A DNA stretch of 64,000 nucleotides from Euborellia annulipes (lineage: Eukaryota; Arthropoda; Insecta; Dermaptera; Anisolabididae). The stretch's first letter is position 1. Every line of letters begins with the position of its first letter. The notes under the pieces are model-generated. The model saw only the letters and a list, made by a program, of their open reading frames with translations. It was not told the origin of the DNA and did no database searches. Where the stretch lies: contig JAKCPI010006078.1 in the NCBI GenBank assembly GCA_023213315.1, positions 124,001-188,000 on the forward strand, given 5' to 3'. Positions 45,346 through 56,615 of the stretch are shown here, piece after piece. A program made the position numbers and the translations under genes.

Positions 45346-45988
45346 ATAATAAAAAACTAATTTTTTTTTTCAAATACACCTACACTCCCCCTCCCCTTTC
45401 AACAGCTTATATTCTCCCTCTCCCCTTAGTGAAATACAAAATCAAAAGAATCGTTTCGTCAAATTATTTGTTTCTATCATTTTTTTTTTCAACGATAAAA
45501 TGCGTAATAATTACCTTTAATAAGACGCTAAAGAGGGTGTGTTGGCTGACGGGGTGGTCAGGGTGGGTTACACTCTATTAATTATTCACTTTGATTCACT
45601 TTAAACACAAAAAAGAGCAGCGCCTGCAGCCCAGCAACGCGCTCAACTCGACTAAACGAGAGATTCGTCTCTCTGTTTGTATAGGAATAAAACAGATGAA
45701 AATAACAATTCCCTTTTTATTAAAAGTAAAAAATACGGTTTGCTCTAATCTAACTTTATTTATAACTGGAAAAGAATGTCAACAAGTGATTTGGAATATT
45801 CCAAGGCCTTTCTTAAATAATCAACCCTTCATCCTCCCCCCCCTAATCAAAATAATAATCAACGCTATTTTTTGAATGTTTTCTATTTATTTGGCTTCGA
45901 TTTAGCTGAAATAAATTTAAAAATATATTTTTTTTTTTTCAATTTTTCAACCCCTTATCCAATCCTAATAAATAAAATAATTAACAAT
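45346..45988. other. No gene recognised
   Basis: The 94-codon plus frame at 45591-45875 matches no recognised family and lacks splice context. Confidence 0.45.
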
Positions 45989-46017
45989 GCTATCGCCTCG
46001 GCGAGCTTCGCGTCTAG
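45989..46017 (+). mobile_element. Helitron-like 3' end
   Basis: A GC-rich stem (ATCGCCTCGGCGAGC) is followed by TTCGCGTCTAG and T, comparable with the ends at 17071 and 24520. Confidence 0.35.
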
Positions 46018-46110
46018 TCAGAAAAAAATTAAAACCCCGAAAAACTTTCCTGGATCCGCCTTTGGGTTTTACACAGAGTATAATTTTCTAGAATGAGTCT
46101 TACTTTAGGC

Positions 46111-46348
46111 CAGTGGTTTCCAAACTTTATGTTACCACGCCTCCCCTAAAAATATTTAATCGTATGACGCCTCCCCTTTCATTTTATAAAATAATACAAT
46201 CAAAAATTTTTATTTCTAAAAAATTTATTAAATTATAAAACATTTGAAGTCATTTAGAAAATTGTTCGATGTGGCCAATATTCTCGCCTCCCCTCAAATT
46301 AGTCCGCGCCTTCGTAGGGAGGCGCGCCTCACAGTTTGGAAAAAGGTG
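46111..46348. mobile_element. hAT MITE 5, 238 bp
   Basis: The ends CAGTGGTTTCCAAACT and AGTTTGGAAAAAGGTG are flanked by CTTTAGGC (46103-46110) and CTTTAGTT (46349-46356), matching 6 of 8. Confidence 0.75.
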
Positions 46349-46513
46349 CTTTAGTTGAGAAAATTGATCTTTTACTAAAGTAAAAAGTTTTGAAAAAAAA
46401 AAAAACTGTTGGGAGCCGAATCAAAAAAGAGAGAGATGGAGACTATAGATTTAAATGATAATCAAATATTATAAAATGAGGGGGTTGTTATACTTGAGAT
46501 TTTAAAAGAGAGA

Positions 46514-46891
46514 CAGAGGCGTACCGAGGCAGTTGGAGGCCTGGAGCGGCACTAGAAGAGGGTGCCCTATATTGAATTTTTTTTTTTTTGGGGGGGGGGT
46601 AAAAATTTTCCCTGATCTCAAAAATTTTTCGAAAAAACATTTTACCTTTTTTTTGGAGACATAAAATTTTTTATTTTTGCCGCCCGCGGAACGAAAATTC
46701 GCCCGCGGAACCAAAATTTTTTCCCGTCCTGGAAAATATTTTACCTTTTTTTTAGAAACGCCAAATTTTTGCCGCCCGCGGGACATTTTCTCTTGCGCGG
46801 AACCTAAATTTTTCCACGCCTCTAGATCCGGCCCTGCCGCAAGGGCCCCGGGGCCTCTCAAAGGGGTTATATGGGGCCTATGACGCCACTG
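46514..46891. mobile_element. hAT MITE 6, 378 bp
   Basis: The ends CAGAGGCGTACC and GACGCCACTG are flanked by the exact 8-bp duplication AAGAGAGA (46506-46513 and 46892-46899). The interior, with CCGCCCGCGGAAC blocks, resembles that of MITE 1 (TTTACCTTTTTTTT with GAAATTTTTGC). The 119-codon minus frame over it is noncoding. Confidence 0.9.
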
Positions 46892-46955
46892 AAGAGAGAG
46901 AATCCCAGGAAAATAAAATTATTAAAATTTTAAAAAATTGATTGTCAGAACTCAC

Positions 46956-47056
46956 CTCTTGCAGGGAGAGAGGCTCGATGCGCCGATGAGATGGGGATGC
47001 TTGAAGCAAGAAGGACGATGATGAAGGGAGAAGTCTACCTCTAGCAATAGACACCC
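46956..47056 (-). other. Exon-like segment Y2
   Basis: The acceptor TTTTTATTTTTTACAG precedes GGGTGTC. The donor after GCAAGAG is GTGAGTTCTGACAA. Frame 0 is fully open (LLLEVDFSLHHRPSCFKHPH, then LIGASSLSPCK). It is closely similar to Y1, with indels. Confidence 0.5.
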
Positions 47057-47360
47057 CTGTAAAAAATAAAAATTATTATTTTTTCTTATTAAATATGATT
47101 CGTGAGTTTGTGTGTAAAAAGAGAGAGTTTACAAAAAAATAAAAAATGATAATAATATTTTAATTAGAATGGAAAATGTAACACCTTACCACCCTCTGTT
47201 AACCTAATGTACACCCCTTATCAACCCTAATGTACGCCCCTTTTCACTCTCTGGTTTCAACATTAAAAAAAGGATAATTTTACAAATATATGTTAAGAAA
47301 GAAAATAGAAAAATAAAATGTTAACCCTTAATGAAAATGAAATATGCGAATTATAAATAC

Positions 47361-47586
47361 CTTATAATTGGAGTGAGATGAGGGGTGTGTGTCCTTTTAT
47401 TCTCGCTAATAGAATCGCAATAGAAGAGATGATTATTGCACCGAGATGGCTCCTTCCTCGAGATGAATTCAACTAAAAGACTTGTTGCTTTGCTTACTTT
47501 TTTAAAAGCATTGCAATTGCGTATGTGCTGTTTATTTGATGAATAATGATGACGAACATGGATGTTTTTTTTCTAAGGTCTCTCTT
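47361..47586 (-). other. Exon-like segment X3
   Basis: The acceptor TTTCTTTGTTTCAG precedes AAGAGAGACC. The donor after TATAAG is GTATTTATAATTCGC. It pairs with Y2 as an X-Y cassette separated by ~300 bp, like X1-Y1 and X4-Y4. Confidence 0.45.
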
Positions 47587-47954
47587 CTGAAACAAAGAAA
47601 TGATTTAGCTATTATTTTTTATCCTATTCAATCATTAAATATTCAATAAAGATTATTTTAAATTAAATCATTGTTTTATTTATTCCTTAATCCTTTCACA
47701 AATATTCTTTTTAATCCTAATCCTAATTGGAATATTTATATTTGCAGAATAATTATTTGACTCATTTTATGAAAGTGTCCGCCTTTAAATTAGATAAATT
47801 AAAAAAAATCATTTTTGGAAATTTTTCCTGAAGGGCCGGGCTCAAAACTTAAAGTTTTAATTTAAAAAAATCATTTTTTTCTTTAATTTCCTGCCCTTTA
47901 AGCTCAAAAAAAGTTTGATAATATTTTACACTTATCTGGATAAATTATAAATAC

Positions 47955-48015
47955 CTTTTAATTGAAGTGAGATGAGGGGTGTGTGGCGTTTTATTCTCAC
48001 TAATAGAATCGCCAT
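47955..48015 (-). other. Partial X-type segment (3' end only)
   Basis: GCGATTCTATTAGTGAGAAT and the donor side TTAAAAG/GTATTTATAATTT match the 3' ends of X2-X4, but no acceptor side is present. Confidence 0.4.
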
Positions 48016-48090
48016 ATAGTATAAAATTATCAAACAGTAGGGCTTTAACAAAATACATATAGACATTTCCTTTTTAACTTCTTGCTAAGG

Positions 48091-48337
48091 GCCCTTGGGG
48101 CTTGGTAGGGGTTAGCGTGATAACCTCGTATACCAAACGTCGCGGATTCGGACCCCAGGCAGTCCGATGATTTTATTTAAGCCATTTGGATACCAAATGG
48201 CTTAAATAAGAATGCCTGGACCCCATATATGTATATTAATCAATAACGGATATAGTAAATGTTTTATATGGCCTGAGTTGCCGAAAAGACAGTGTGAATG
48301 TCGGTGTGAGTGTGAATGAATGTTTAAAAAAAAAAAA
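48091..48337 (+). mobile_element. SINE family B, copy 4
   Basis: GCCCTTGGGGCTTGGTAGGG, box B GGATTCGGACCCCAGG and the palindromic ATTTGGATACCAAATGGC are present, ending in poly-A. It is followed directly by the ATTTTGTTACCATGGCA part of repeat D. Confidence 0.85.
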
Positions 48338-48404
48338 GACTTTATTTATATTTTGTTACCATGGCATCCTATTTTTCCTATGAAGTGCAGGAGTAAAGTG
48401 TGCT

Positions 48405-48477
48405 TTAAACGCTGAGACGTTGATGCTAAACGACAAGGAAGATGAAGTGAGAAGTCGACCTCTAGCAATAACCACCT
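48405..48477 (-). other. Exon-like segment Y4 (truncated)
   Basis: The acceptor TTTTTATCTTTTACAG precedes AGGTGGTTATTGCTAGAGGT. The 3' part is replaced by repeat D sequence, so no donor remains. Confidence 0.45.
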
Positions 48478-48748
48478 CTGTAAAAGATAAAAATTATTAT
48501 TACTTTTTTCTCTACTAAATATGATTCGTATGTTTGTGTGTGTGTGTGTGTATTTATGTGTTAACTAGGAGAAAGAGAATTAACAAAAAAATATAAAAAT
48601 AAAATTTTAATTAGAATGGAAAATATACACCTGTTAGCCACCCTCTGTTTTCATTAGTAATAAAATTTTATAACAAAATGTTAAGAAAGAAAATATAAAA
48701 ATAAAATGTAAACCCTTTATGAAAGTGAAATATGCAAATAATAAATAC

Positions 48749-48864
48749 CTTTTAAGAGTGAGATGTGGTGTGTGTGACGTTTTATTCTCACTAAATCATC
48801 GCAATAGTAGGGTAGATCATAAGAAAGACTCACACGGATTTTTTTTTCCTAAAAGCTCCTTCTT
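48749..48864 (-). other. Exon-like segment X4
   Basis: The acceptor ATTTCTTTGTTTCAG precedes AAGAAGGAGC. The donor after TTAAAAG is GTATTTATTATTTGC. Stops occur in all frames. Confidence 0.45.
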
Positions 48865-50054
48865 CTGAAACAAAGAAATATTTATTAATACTGTATTATT
48901 TTTTATTTTCTGGTATTACCATATTTTAAATATTCAATAAAGATTATTTTATTAAATAATTGTTTTATTTATCCCTTAATCCTTTTTCCAAATATTCTTT
49001 TTAACTATAGTATATAGGAATATTTTATTCAAACCCCCTTAAAAAGAATTTCTTATTAATAATTTTCAAAGGTGGAGGCAATATTTGTTTGATTATCTGA
49101 TATAGTTAAATTTTAGTCCCATCTTTACTCTCGCACCCCCAAAACCTTTCTACCAAAAAAAGTTTATTCCTTTCACGTTTGTAAATTTTCAAGTTGTTGA
49201 TCTATTGCGTAAAGAAAGTAAAAAGATCAAATTTTAAAGAAAGATTTCTATAAATCAACTAGCACCTCTCAAAATGCTTTCTCACAACCAGGGCCGCAGA
49301 CAGAGGAAGGCAGGGGGGGGCTATGTCCCCGGGGCCCGGGCCCTTTGCTCTCCAATCTTAAAATTCTAAGAAAAAATAATTTTTATGGTTAAAATTTCAA
49401 TTTCAAATTTTTCCCGGGCCCTTTAAGCTCAAATCTTAAAATTACACGAAAGATAAATGATAACGCTGGAAGTATTTTCTAATATGAACTGAAAAAGTGC
49501 CAAATTAGGAAATTTTACTCCGAGTCGCACGTTAGATTAAATATTAAATTTAAATTATTTTTAAAACCTAAAAAGGCCATACACCCTTGAAATCATCCCT
49601 TGTTAAATAAATAGCTAAGGAGGATCTTTAAACAGTTAAATTCAGTAAAACAGAAAATCGAGTAATTGAAATTTCTTTTGATAACTCCGACCCCCTGTAT
49701 TTCATTTTATTTAAATAATTTTCGAGATGTTTTCATTTAAATAAGATATATGGACCCTGTTATGCAATGGTGTGTAAAAAAAAAAAATTAAAAATTGAGT
49801 TAAGCAGAAATATTTTTTTAAAATTAAAAATAAAAAAATTTTTTTTTAAAATATCTTAAAAAAAAAATTTTTATTTATTTCCTTTTAAAAAAAAAAAAAA
49901 AATATTAAAAAATAAAAAAAAAAAAAAATTTTTTTTCAATTTTAATATTCAATACCTCAATTCGGATTTGACTAAACATACTCACACATTTGTTAAATAT
50001 AATTTTATTTAATTGTTGATGACAAATAATATTGAAATTAAAAATATGAACAGA
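48865..50054. other. No gene; low-complexity A/T block
   Basis: 49760-49950 is almost pure A and T runs. At 49293, CAGGGCCGCAGACAGAGG with following G runs looks like one end of a hAT MITE, without a confirmed partner. Confidence 0.45.
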
Positions 50055-50375
50055 TTTATGCTGAGGAACTTTGACAGATGATACAATTTAATCTATCTCT
50101 CTTTGGAATTAGAATTCAAGGCGAATGTCATTATTCTATCCTAATTAGCCCACGGGATATTATTTAAACCTCTAGCAAAAGAGGGGGGTACTCTACCACT
50201 GTGCTATGGCCAAAGAACGAGAATGAATTTAAACATTCAGATGCTTTAAACATAATTAAAATTGAGGAAGGTTATTAAAAATCTATCTTTTTTCATTAGT
50301 TCTTTAATGAATTCTTTAAGATAATTTTTATCAATAAAAGTTTCTAAATAATAAATTTCTAGTTTAATTGGAATG
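50055..50375 (-). mobile_element. Dispersed repeat with tRNA box A (candidate SINE)
   Basis: On the minus strand, GGCCATAGCACAGTGGTAGA, then GTACC, is an excellent tRNA D-arm/box A, followed by a CCTCTTTTGCTAGAGG hairpin in the anticodon-arm position. No clean box B follows. The flanks match the copy at 25641-25965. Confidence 0.55.
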
Positions 50376-50601
50376 TAAAATTAATTTAGTCCCTTGTGGA
50401 GGAAATCAAATGGAATGTTTAGTTTTAAAAAAATTTTGAAATTTCTCAAACTTCAAAGGCGATGGGCCACGAGTTCCTGATTCACAAATGAGTTCAAATT
50501 TCAGCTAACCAAATGGTGATTAGGCAGGGGCCATTTAATAAAAAGAAAAAACCTCATTTGCATATGAAATAGTATTTTTTAAATTATATTCTTCAACTCA
50601 C
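50376..50601. other. No gene recognised
   Basis: Unique AT-rich sequence directly downstream (minus strand) of the exon-like segment at 50602. Confidence 0.4.
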
Positions 50602-50654
50602 ATGTATGTCAGATGACCCTCGTCGACTTGGCCGCTGATTGACATAAGGAGATC
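50602..50654 (-). other. Exon-like segment, 53 nt
   Basis: The acceptor AAATTTCCTTTGTTCCAG precedes GATCTCC. The donor after CATACAT is GTGAGTTGAAG. The sequence resembles the first part of the 57435 exon (ATCTCYTYATGTSWMTCA, then GAGTCGA-like). Frame 0 is open: DLLMSISGQVDEGHLTY. Confidence 0.5.
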
Positions 50655-51480
50655 CTGGAACAAAGGAAATTTATTTAATTAGTATATTAATTAAAAGACT
50701 TGTAATTCTTGTTAACCCACGATTGCTAATCTTATATGAGCAACTGAAGAATATGCTACTAATATTTTCAAATCTCTCTGACGTAAACATAAAACTCTTA
50801 CAATAAAACCCCCCAATAATCTTACAGAAATTCACAAATAGTTAAATTTTAGGTTCAATGCCAATTTTTTATCAGAGTTCTAAATCATTTAACGCGGAAT
50901 TGATCCACCCAAATAATATAAATCTTAATCAAAGGGGCAGAGCTAAACTTAAAGTTATTCTTAAATGGCTTATTTTTTATATGATTGTTTTACTCAACTC
51001 CATATTCCTCCCCTTATTAAAATAATTCTTTACATTATTAAGATTTAAGAAATAAATAAAATTCAAACCTTAGAAAATAAAGAGATATAATCTTAATTAT
51101 TTCAATTTGCAAAGCAAGTGATTTGTGAATATTTAAAAAGAATTTGGTGGTTATGAATATACAGTTCTTGAATTTAATAAGAACAGGTGTAAATATTAAT
51201 ATTAAAATTAGTGAAAAATAATATTACAGAAATGCATAAATTAAAAAAAAAGATTTTTTTCTGACGCAAAGTATTAGAAAAGAATAAAAATTTTTTAAAT
51301 ATTTTTCAAACTATTAATTGAATAAACATTTACCCGAAAAGAAAATTCATTAACAGCTTTATTATTTTTTTAAATTAGAACATCTAATGACCAATTAAAT
51401 GAGGACATTTGTCCTTTTAAAAAGAAATAGATTTTAGCCAAATTACAAGTTAAATATTTGTAAAAATGCATTGAAATAAA
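50655..51480. other. No gene recognised
   Basis: AT-rich intron-like sequence. Confidence 0.5.
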
Positions 51481-53090
51481 AAAGAAAGTGAAGGAATTTT
51501 TTTCTGCTTTTTATTTAAGTTAACCATATGGATTAGTAAAAAAAAAAATCAAACAAATAAGCAAGTGAAATATGCAAATTATAAATATCAAAGGAACAAA
51601 AGAAGGAATAAAATAAATTATAATTACCCTTTAATTGTGGAGAGAGTAGGTGTGTGTGACGTTTCATTCTCCCTCATAGAATCGCACTGGAGCAGAGGCA
51701 CTGTGCAGAGAGGTGAGTTCAATCGACTGGCCCCCTGGCCCCCTTGATGCAGATGCATTTGCTTTTCTAAGGTCTCTCTTCTGAAACAAAGAAATATTTA
51801 TTTTTTTTTTATTCTCTTCTACCCATCATATTTTAGCTATTCAATAAAGATTATTTTATTAAATAATTGTTTTATTTTCCCGTAATCCTTTCCTCTTTAA
51901 TGGATTATTAGAAAATAATTTTTTTTAATTAAGTAGCCTACTTGAATTGTTTCTAATTTGAAAGATATAATAATTTTTTTGTTCAATTTTTTTAAGGTTT
52001 CTTTTTGATAATTTGTAAAATTGATTGATTTTTATGGAAAATTTTATAGAAAAAAACAGAATATATTCAAGTAAATTGTCCCCTCCATCCCTCTCGATAT
52101 ATTTAATTATTTAATTGATAAAGGATAAAGAATGGAGAAGTTTAATAGAAAAATTAAGATAATTTGAAATTGTCTGTTCTTTAAATTAAATAATAATTTT
52201 ATATAATTTATTTGATTCAATGGCTATTTTAACCCCCCACCTCCAGACAAAACCACCCCTATTACTTACTACATTACATTACCGATCGAAGAGAAAAAAC
52301 TTTTTTATTAGATTAGACAAAAAATAATTATTATCTTTCACATTATAAACAAATCAAGAACGTAGCTAGTTAAAAAAAATTAATAAAATATACTTTCTCT
52401 ACATATTTCACATATAGGGTAAGAGAAAGTAAAAATCATCTGAATTGATTAAACTTATAATTAGAGGGGGCGAGTGCAGAAACTGTTTAAGAAAAGAATG
52501 GATTCAGACAGGGAAAAAAAAATTCCATCTCTAAAAATCACACTGACAAGAGATAAAAGTTAAGAATTTCTATTTTCAATTATTTAATAAGGGGCGATTT
52601 CCACCCTGGGTACACGACTCTATCATAGCGTTGTATTTAAAAATTGGATAATTTTATAAGTACATATATTTTAAGAGAGAAAAAAAAATTGAAAATAGAA
52701 TTTTAATTCGTTATACAAATGAGATATGAAAAGATTCATCACCGTTAAAAAAAAGATGAACAGACGGGGATGAACGAGTTTGGTGGATGAACCTCTTATT
52801 TGCACACACAATATAAAAAAAACTAAACACACGAGAGAGAGGACCCCAAAGGACGGAGTCTTGGCAAAAGACAGCCTGATAGACAGGCAGCCAGCAAACA
52901 AGCAGACATCGATCGATAGAGAAAAAGCATTTGCTCTCTGAACGCCCAATTATTGAAATTATCAAATAGATTCTCTATTTAAAAAAATTCCATTTACTTG
53001 CAAACTAACGGGGTTTTATTCTGATTGGAATAAATTCGAAATTAAATACTTATTAAAAGACCCTCTTTATTTACCCACCCTTAAGACTCA
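51481..53090. repeat. Segmental duplication, copy A
   Basis: Starts AAAGAAAGTGAAGGAATTTT. It runs through exon-like X5 to CCACCTCCAG, ACTACATTACATTACCGATC, GGACCCCAAAGGACGGAGTC and AACTAACGGGGTTTTATTC, all of which recur in the same order in copy B from 53561. Copy A also carries a family D tail at 52388-52433 that B lacks. The minus strand near 52790-52885 has a possible acceptor (TGCCTGTCTATCAG before GCTGTCTTTTGCC), also present in B. Confidence 0.88.
51628..51780 (-). other. Exon-like segment X5
   Basis: The acceptor ATTTCTTTGTTTCAG precedes AAGAGAGACC. The donor is GTAATTATAATTT after TTAAAGG. Two frames are mostly or fully open. Compared with X6 it differs by 4- and 1-base indels, so a common reading frame is not preserved. 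Confidence 0.5.
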
Positions 53091-53184
53091 CCCTCTACTA
53101 CTACTTACTTGTTTAGTCCGAATCGAGGTATTTTGAATACTATTATCTCATTCAAATATATAGATCTCGAAAAATAATTAAAAA

Positions 53185-53556
53185 ATTCCTCTATTTGAAC
53201 TTATTTGATGATAATTAATTTATATTTTTATCTTAACCACTTTTAGGGGTGGGAATGTCATATATGCAATGTTCGTGTTAATAATCCAAAAAATATTAAA
53301 GGTGGAAATTTGAAAATTGGCCAAAATATTCCTATATTTGAACTAATTCGATGATAATTAATTTGTATTTTTATCTTCACCCCTTCAGATATTAGGGGAT
53401 GGAATGTCATTATAATGCAATGTTCGTGTTAATAACTCAAAAAATATTAAAGGTGGAAATTTGAAAATTGGCCAAAATATTCCTATATTTGAACTTATTC
53501 GATGATAATTAATTTGTATTTTTATCTTCACCCCTTCGGAATTTAGGTGCGGGAAC
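53185..53556. repeat. Tandem repeat, ~143-151-bp unit, 2.6 copies
   Basis: ATTCCTATATTTGAACT recurs at about 53185, 53328 and 53479. Each is followed by GATGATAATTAATTTGTATT and AATGTTCGTGTTAATAA. Confidence 0.9.
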
Positions 53557-53560
53557 GTCA

Positions 53561-54990
53561 AAAGAAAGTGAAGGAATTTTTTTGTACTTAAAAAAAAAAA
53601 AAAAACCAAACAAATAAGCAAATGAAATATGCAAATTATAAATACCAAAGGAACAGAGGAATAGATGGAATAAAAGAAATAATAAATTATAATTACCTTT
53701 TAATTGTGGAGACAGTGGGTGTGTGTGACGTTACATTCTCCCTCAGAGAATCGCACTGGAGCAGAGGCACTTTGCAGAGAGGTGAGTTCAATTGACTGGC
53801 CCCCTGGCTCCCTTGACGCAGATGCATTTGCTTTTTCTAAGGTCTGTCTCTCTTCTGAAACAAAGAAATATTTAATTTTATTTTTATCCTCTTCTATCGT
53901 CATATTTTACGTATTCAATAAAGATTATTTTATTAAATAATTGTTTTATTTTCCCGTAATCCTTTCCTTTCTCATGTTTAATATATAAAAGGGAATTAAT
54001 ACAATTTTAATTAGAATATTTACCTCAATTCATTCAGATAATGGATTATTAGAAAATAATTTTTTTAATTAAGTACTTGAATTGTTTCTAATTTGAAAGG
54101 TATAATAATTGTTTTATATCCAATTTTTTTAAGGGTTTGTTTCTTTTTGATAATTTGTAAAATTGAATTTGTCCCCTCCATCCCTCTCGATATATTTAAT
54201 TATTTAATTGAGAAAGGATGAAGAATGGAGAATTTTATTAGAAAAAATTAAGATATTTTGAAATTATCTGTTCTTTTAATTAAATAATAAAGAGTTTTGT
54301 ATAATTTATTTGATTCAATGGCTATTTTAACTCTCCACCTCCAGAAAAAACCACCCCTATTACTACATTACATTACCGATCGAAGAGAAAAAAAACTTTT
54401 TTAGAGATCAAGAGTAATCCATTTACTTAATTATAATAATTTGCTATTTTAAATTTCATTTTTAAAGAAAAATACCATTTATTAGAAGGGGTGATTTTCA
54501 CCTTTTCTAATCCCCCACCCTGGGGTACACGAATCGATCATAGCGTTGTATTTAAAAATTGGATAATTTTATAATAAGTACATATATTTTAAGAGAGAAA
54601 AAAAATTGAAAATAGAAATTATTTCGTTATGCAAATGAGATATGGAAAGATTCATTACCGTAATATTAAGATGAAAAGTCGGGGATGAACGAGTTTGGTG
54701 GATGAACCTCTTATTTGCACACACAATATAAAAAAAACTAAACACACGAGAGACAGGACCCCAAAGGACGGAGTCTTGGCAAAAGACAGCCTGACAGACA
54801 GGCAACCAGCAAACAAGAAGGGACCGATCGATAGAGAAATAGCATTCCTCTCTGAGTGCCCAATAATTGAAATTATTCTCTATTTATAAAAATTCCATTT
54901 ACTTGCAAACTAATGGGGTTTTATTCCGTTGGGAATAAATTAGAAATTAAATAACTATTAAAAGACTCTCTTAAAACTACCCCACCCTCA
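53561..54990. repeat. Segmental duplication, copy B
   Basis: Collinear with copy A (51481-53090), with substitutions and indels. A minus-strand frame, QAVFCQDSVLWGP and SRVFSFFYIVCANKRFIHQT, is shared by both copies. Copy A has one extra insertion, and the tandem array at 53185 lies between the copies. Confidence 0.88.
53697..53854 (-). other. Exon-like segment X6
   Basis: The acceptor ATTTCTTTGTTTCAG precedes AAGAGAGACAGACC. The donor after TTAAAAG is GTAATTATAATTT. One frame reads EERQTLEKANASASREPGGQ, then SIELTSLQSASAPVRFSEGE, and stops just before the donor. A near-identical peptide appears in X5 in a different phase. Confidence 0.5.
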
Positions 54991-55283
54991 ATTTAATAAA
55001 ATACTTCCAAGTGTTATTTTTTGTATTTATTTATTTATTAGGGATATATTCGAAATGAAATAATTTTTATGAGATTCAATTTATTTACCAACCCCTATTA
55101 TCAATAAAAAATTTTTAAAGCGTTATTTTTTCGTATAATTTCTATAGCCTACTGTAGAATGAATTTGTATAATTGACTGTACAACAATATTTGTTGATTA
55201 TTTTTTTATTTTTAAAAAGAAAATCGAATGATTTTAATGGAAATTTTTTATAAAAAGAACTAGATGAATATATATATATGAAA

Positions 55284-55547
55284 CAGGGGCGGATTAATGC
55301 AATTTTGTCGGGGGGGGGGGGGGCGGTTTTTTTTTTTTTTTTTTTTTATTTAAGGACTTTGTCGGCATCTATGGCCATTTAGACAGACCCCTTTCCTATT
55401 TATTTAAATTGATTGGTAACAAATTCAATTGAGATTAAAGAGCTGAAATCATAATTCCTTTAGATTACTAGTTTTTATAACTTTTTGAATTTCTTCTCGG
55501 GGGCGATCGCCCGCCCCCACCACCCACTCCCCTTTAATCGGCCCCTG
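55284..55547. mobile_element. hAT MITE 7, 264 bp
   Basis: The ends CAGGGGCGGATTAA and TTAATCGGCCCCTG are perfect 14-bp inverted repeats apart from one base. They are flanked by the exact 8-bp duplication ATATGAAA (55276-55283 and 55548-55555). G and T runs lie inside the left end. Confidence 0.93.
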
Positions 55548-55614
55548 ATATGAAAATAATTTGCTCCTACATCTCCCGCGGCTTAATCAATAATTAATTG
55601 ACAAGGGATGAAGA

Positions 55615-56615
55615 ATTGAGAAATTTATTTAGTAGGCTGGGATGAGTAGAATAATGGGGTTGGAGAATAAAACCAGCAGATTAAACGCTCCACCTGACGT
55701 CCTTTATTTGGCAAATATTTCGACGCATATAACATGCATCATCCTCAGTGCCGCGCTTTAAAACAATTTAATTAACAAAAAGATAAATAGAGATGAGCAA
55801 TACACAGTACTACAATTTTTCAAAATAATATTACAAAAAATTACTCACAGGATTTTATAGGTGGGCTTGGTCCAAAAATTATTTAAAAGCCTTAGGGGCG
55901 TCATACATGTTCTTTGTGAGGTGCCTTCTTTAAGCTGATGACCGCTCTGATGCAGGAATGATATTAAAAAAATAATAATACTCATATATTAATCTATTTA
56001 AAGAACGATCAGCTTCGTTTATAAATTTGTCACTAGATGGCACCTCCGTATTGCTTTTGTCTTCATACATTTTTTCAAAATTTTTTTATTCAAACTTTGA
56101 GAAAAGATCTTATTTTTGTTTATAAAAGTGAGTATTAGTGAGAAAAGACAAAAACATTCAACAATATAAAAGAATAAATAAAGTAGGAAAAATAATAATA
56201 AAATATACAACGAGGAGTTTAAATTAGTTTTTTTAGGAAAAGACATACCGTTCTTTAAATAGATTAATATATGAGTATTATTATTTTTTTAATATCATTC
56301 CTGCATCAGAGCGGTCATCAGCTTAAAGAAGGCACCTCACAAAGAACATGTATGACGCCCCTAAGGCTTTTAAATAATTTTTGGACCAAGCCCACCTATA
56401 AAATCCTGTGAGTAATTTTTTGTAATATTATTTTGAAAAATTGTAGTACTGTGTATTGCTCATCTCTATTTATCTTTTTGTTAATTAAATTGTTTTAAAG
56501 CGCGGCACTGAGGATGATGCATGTTATATGCGTCGAAATATTTGCCAAATAAAGGACGTCAGGTGGAGCGTTTAATCTGCTGGTTTTATTCTCCAACCCC
56601 ATTATTGAGAAATTT
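55615..56615. mobile_element. Penelope-like inverted element: 358-bp arms, 12-bp TSD
   Basis: The arms 55650-56007 and 56249-56606 are near-identical reverse complements around a 241-bp loop. ATTGAGAAATTT is duplicated at 55615-55626 and 56604-56615. Each arm carries CTGAGGATGATGC ... GCGTCGAAATATT about 100 bp from its outer end, facing outward. Penelope-like elements commonly carry inverted terminal copies (pseudo-LTRs). No reverse transcriptase or GIY-YIG frame is present, so this is nonautonomous. The assignment is inferred. Confidence 0.75.

Noticed and set aside
49293..49440. Ninth hAT MITE starting CAGGGCCGCAGACAGAGG
   Set aside because: No inverted partner or 8-bp duplication was located, so it is not listed as an element.
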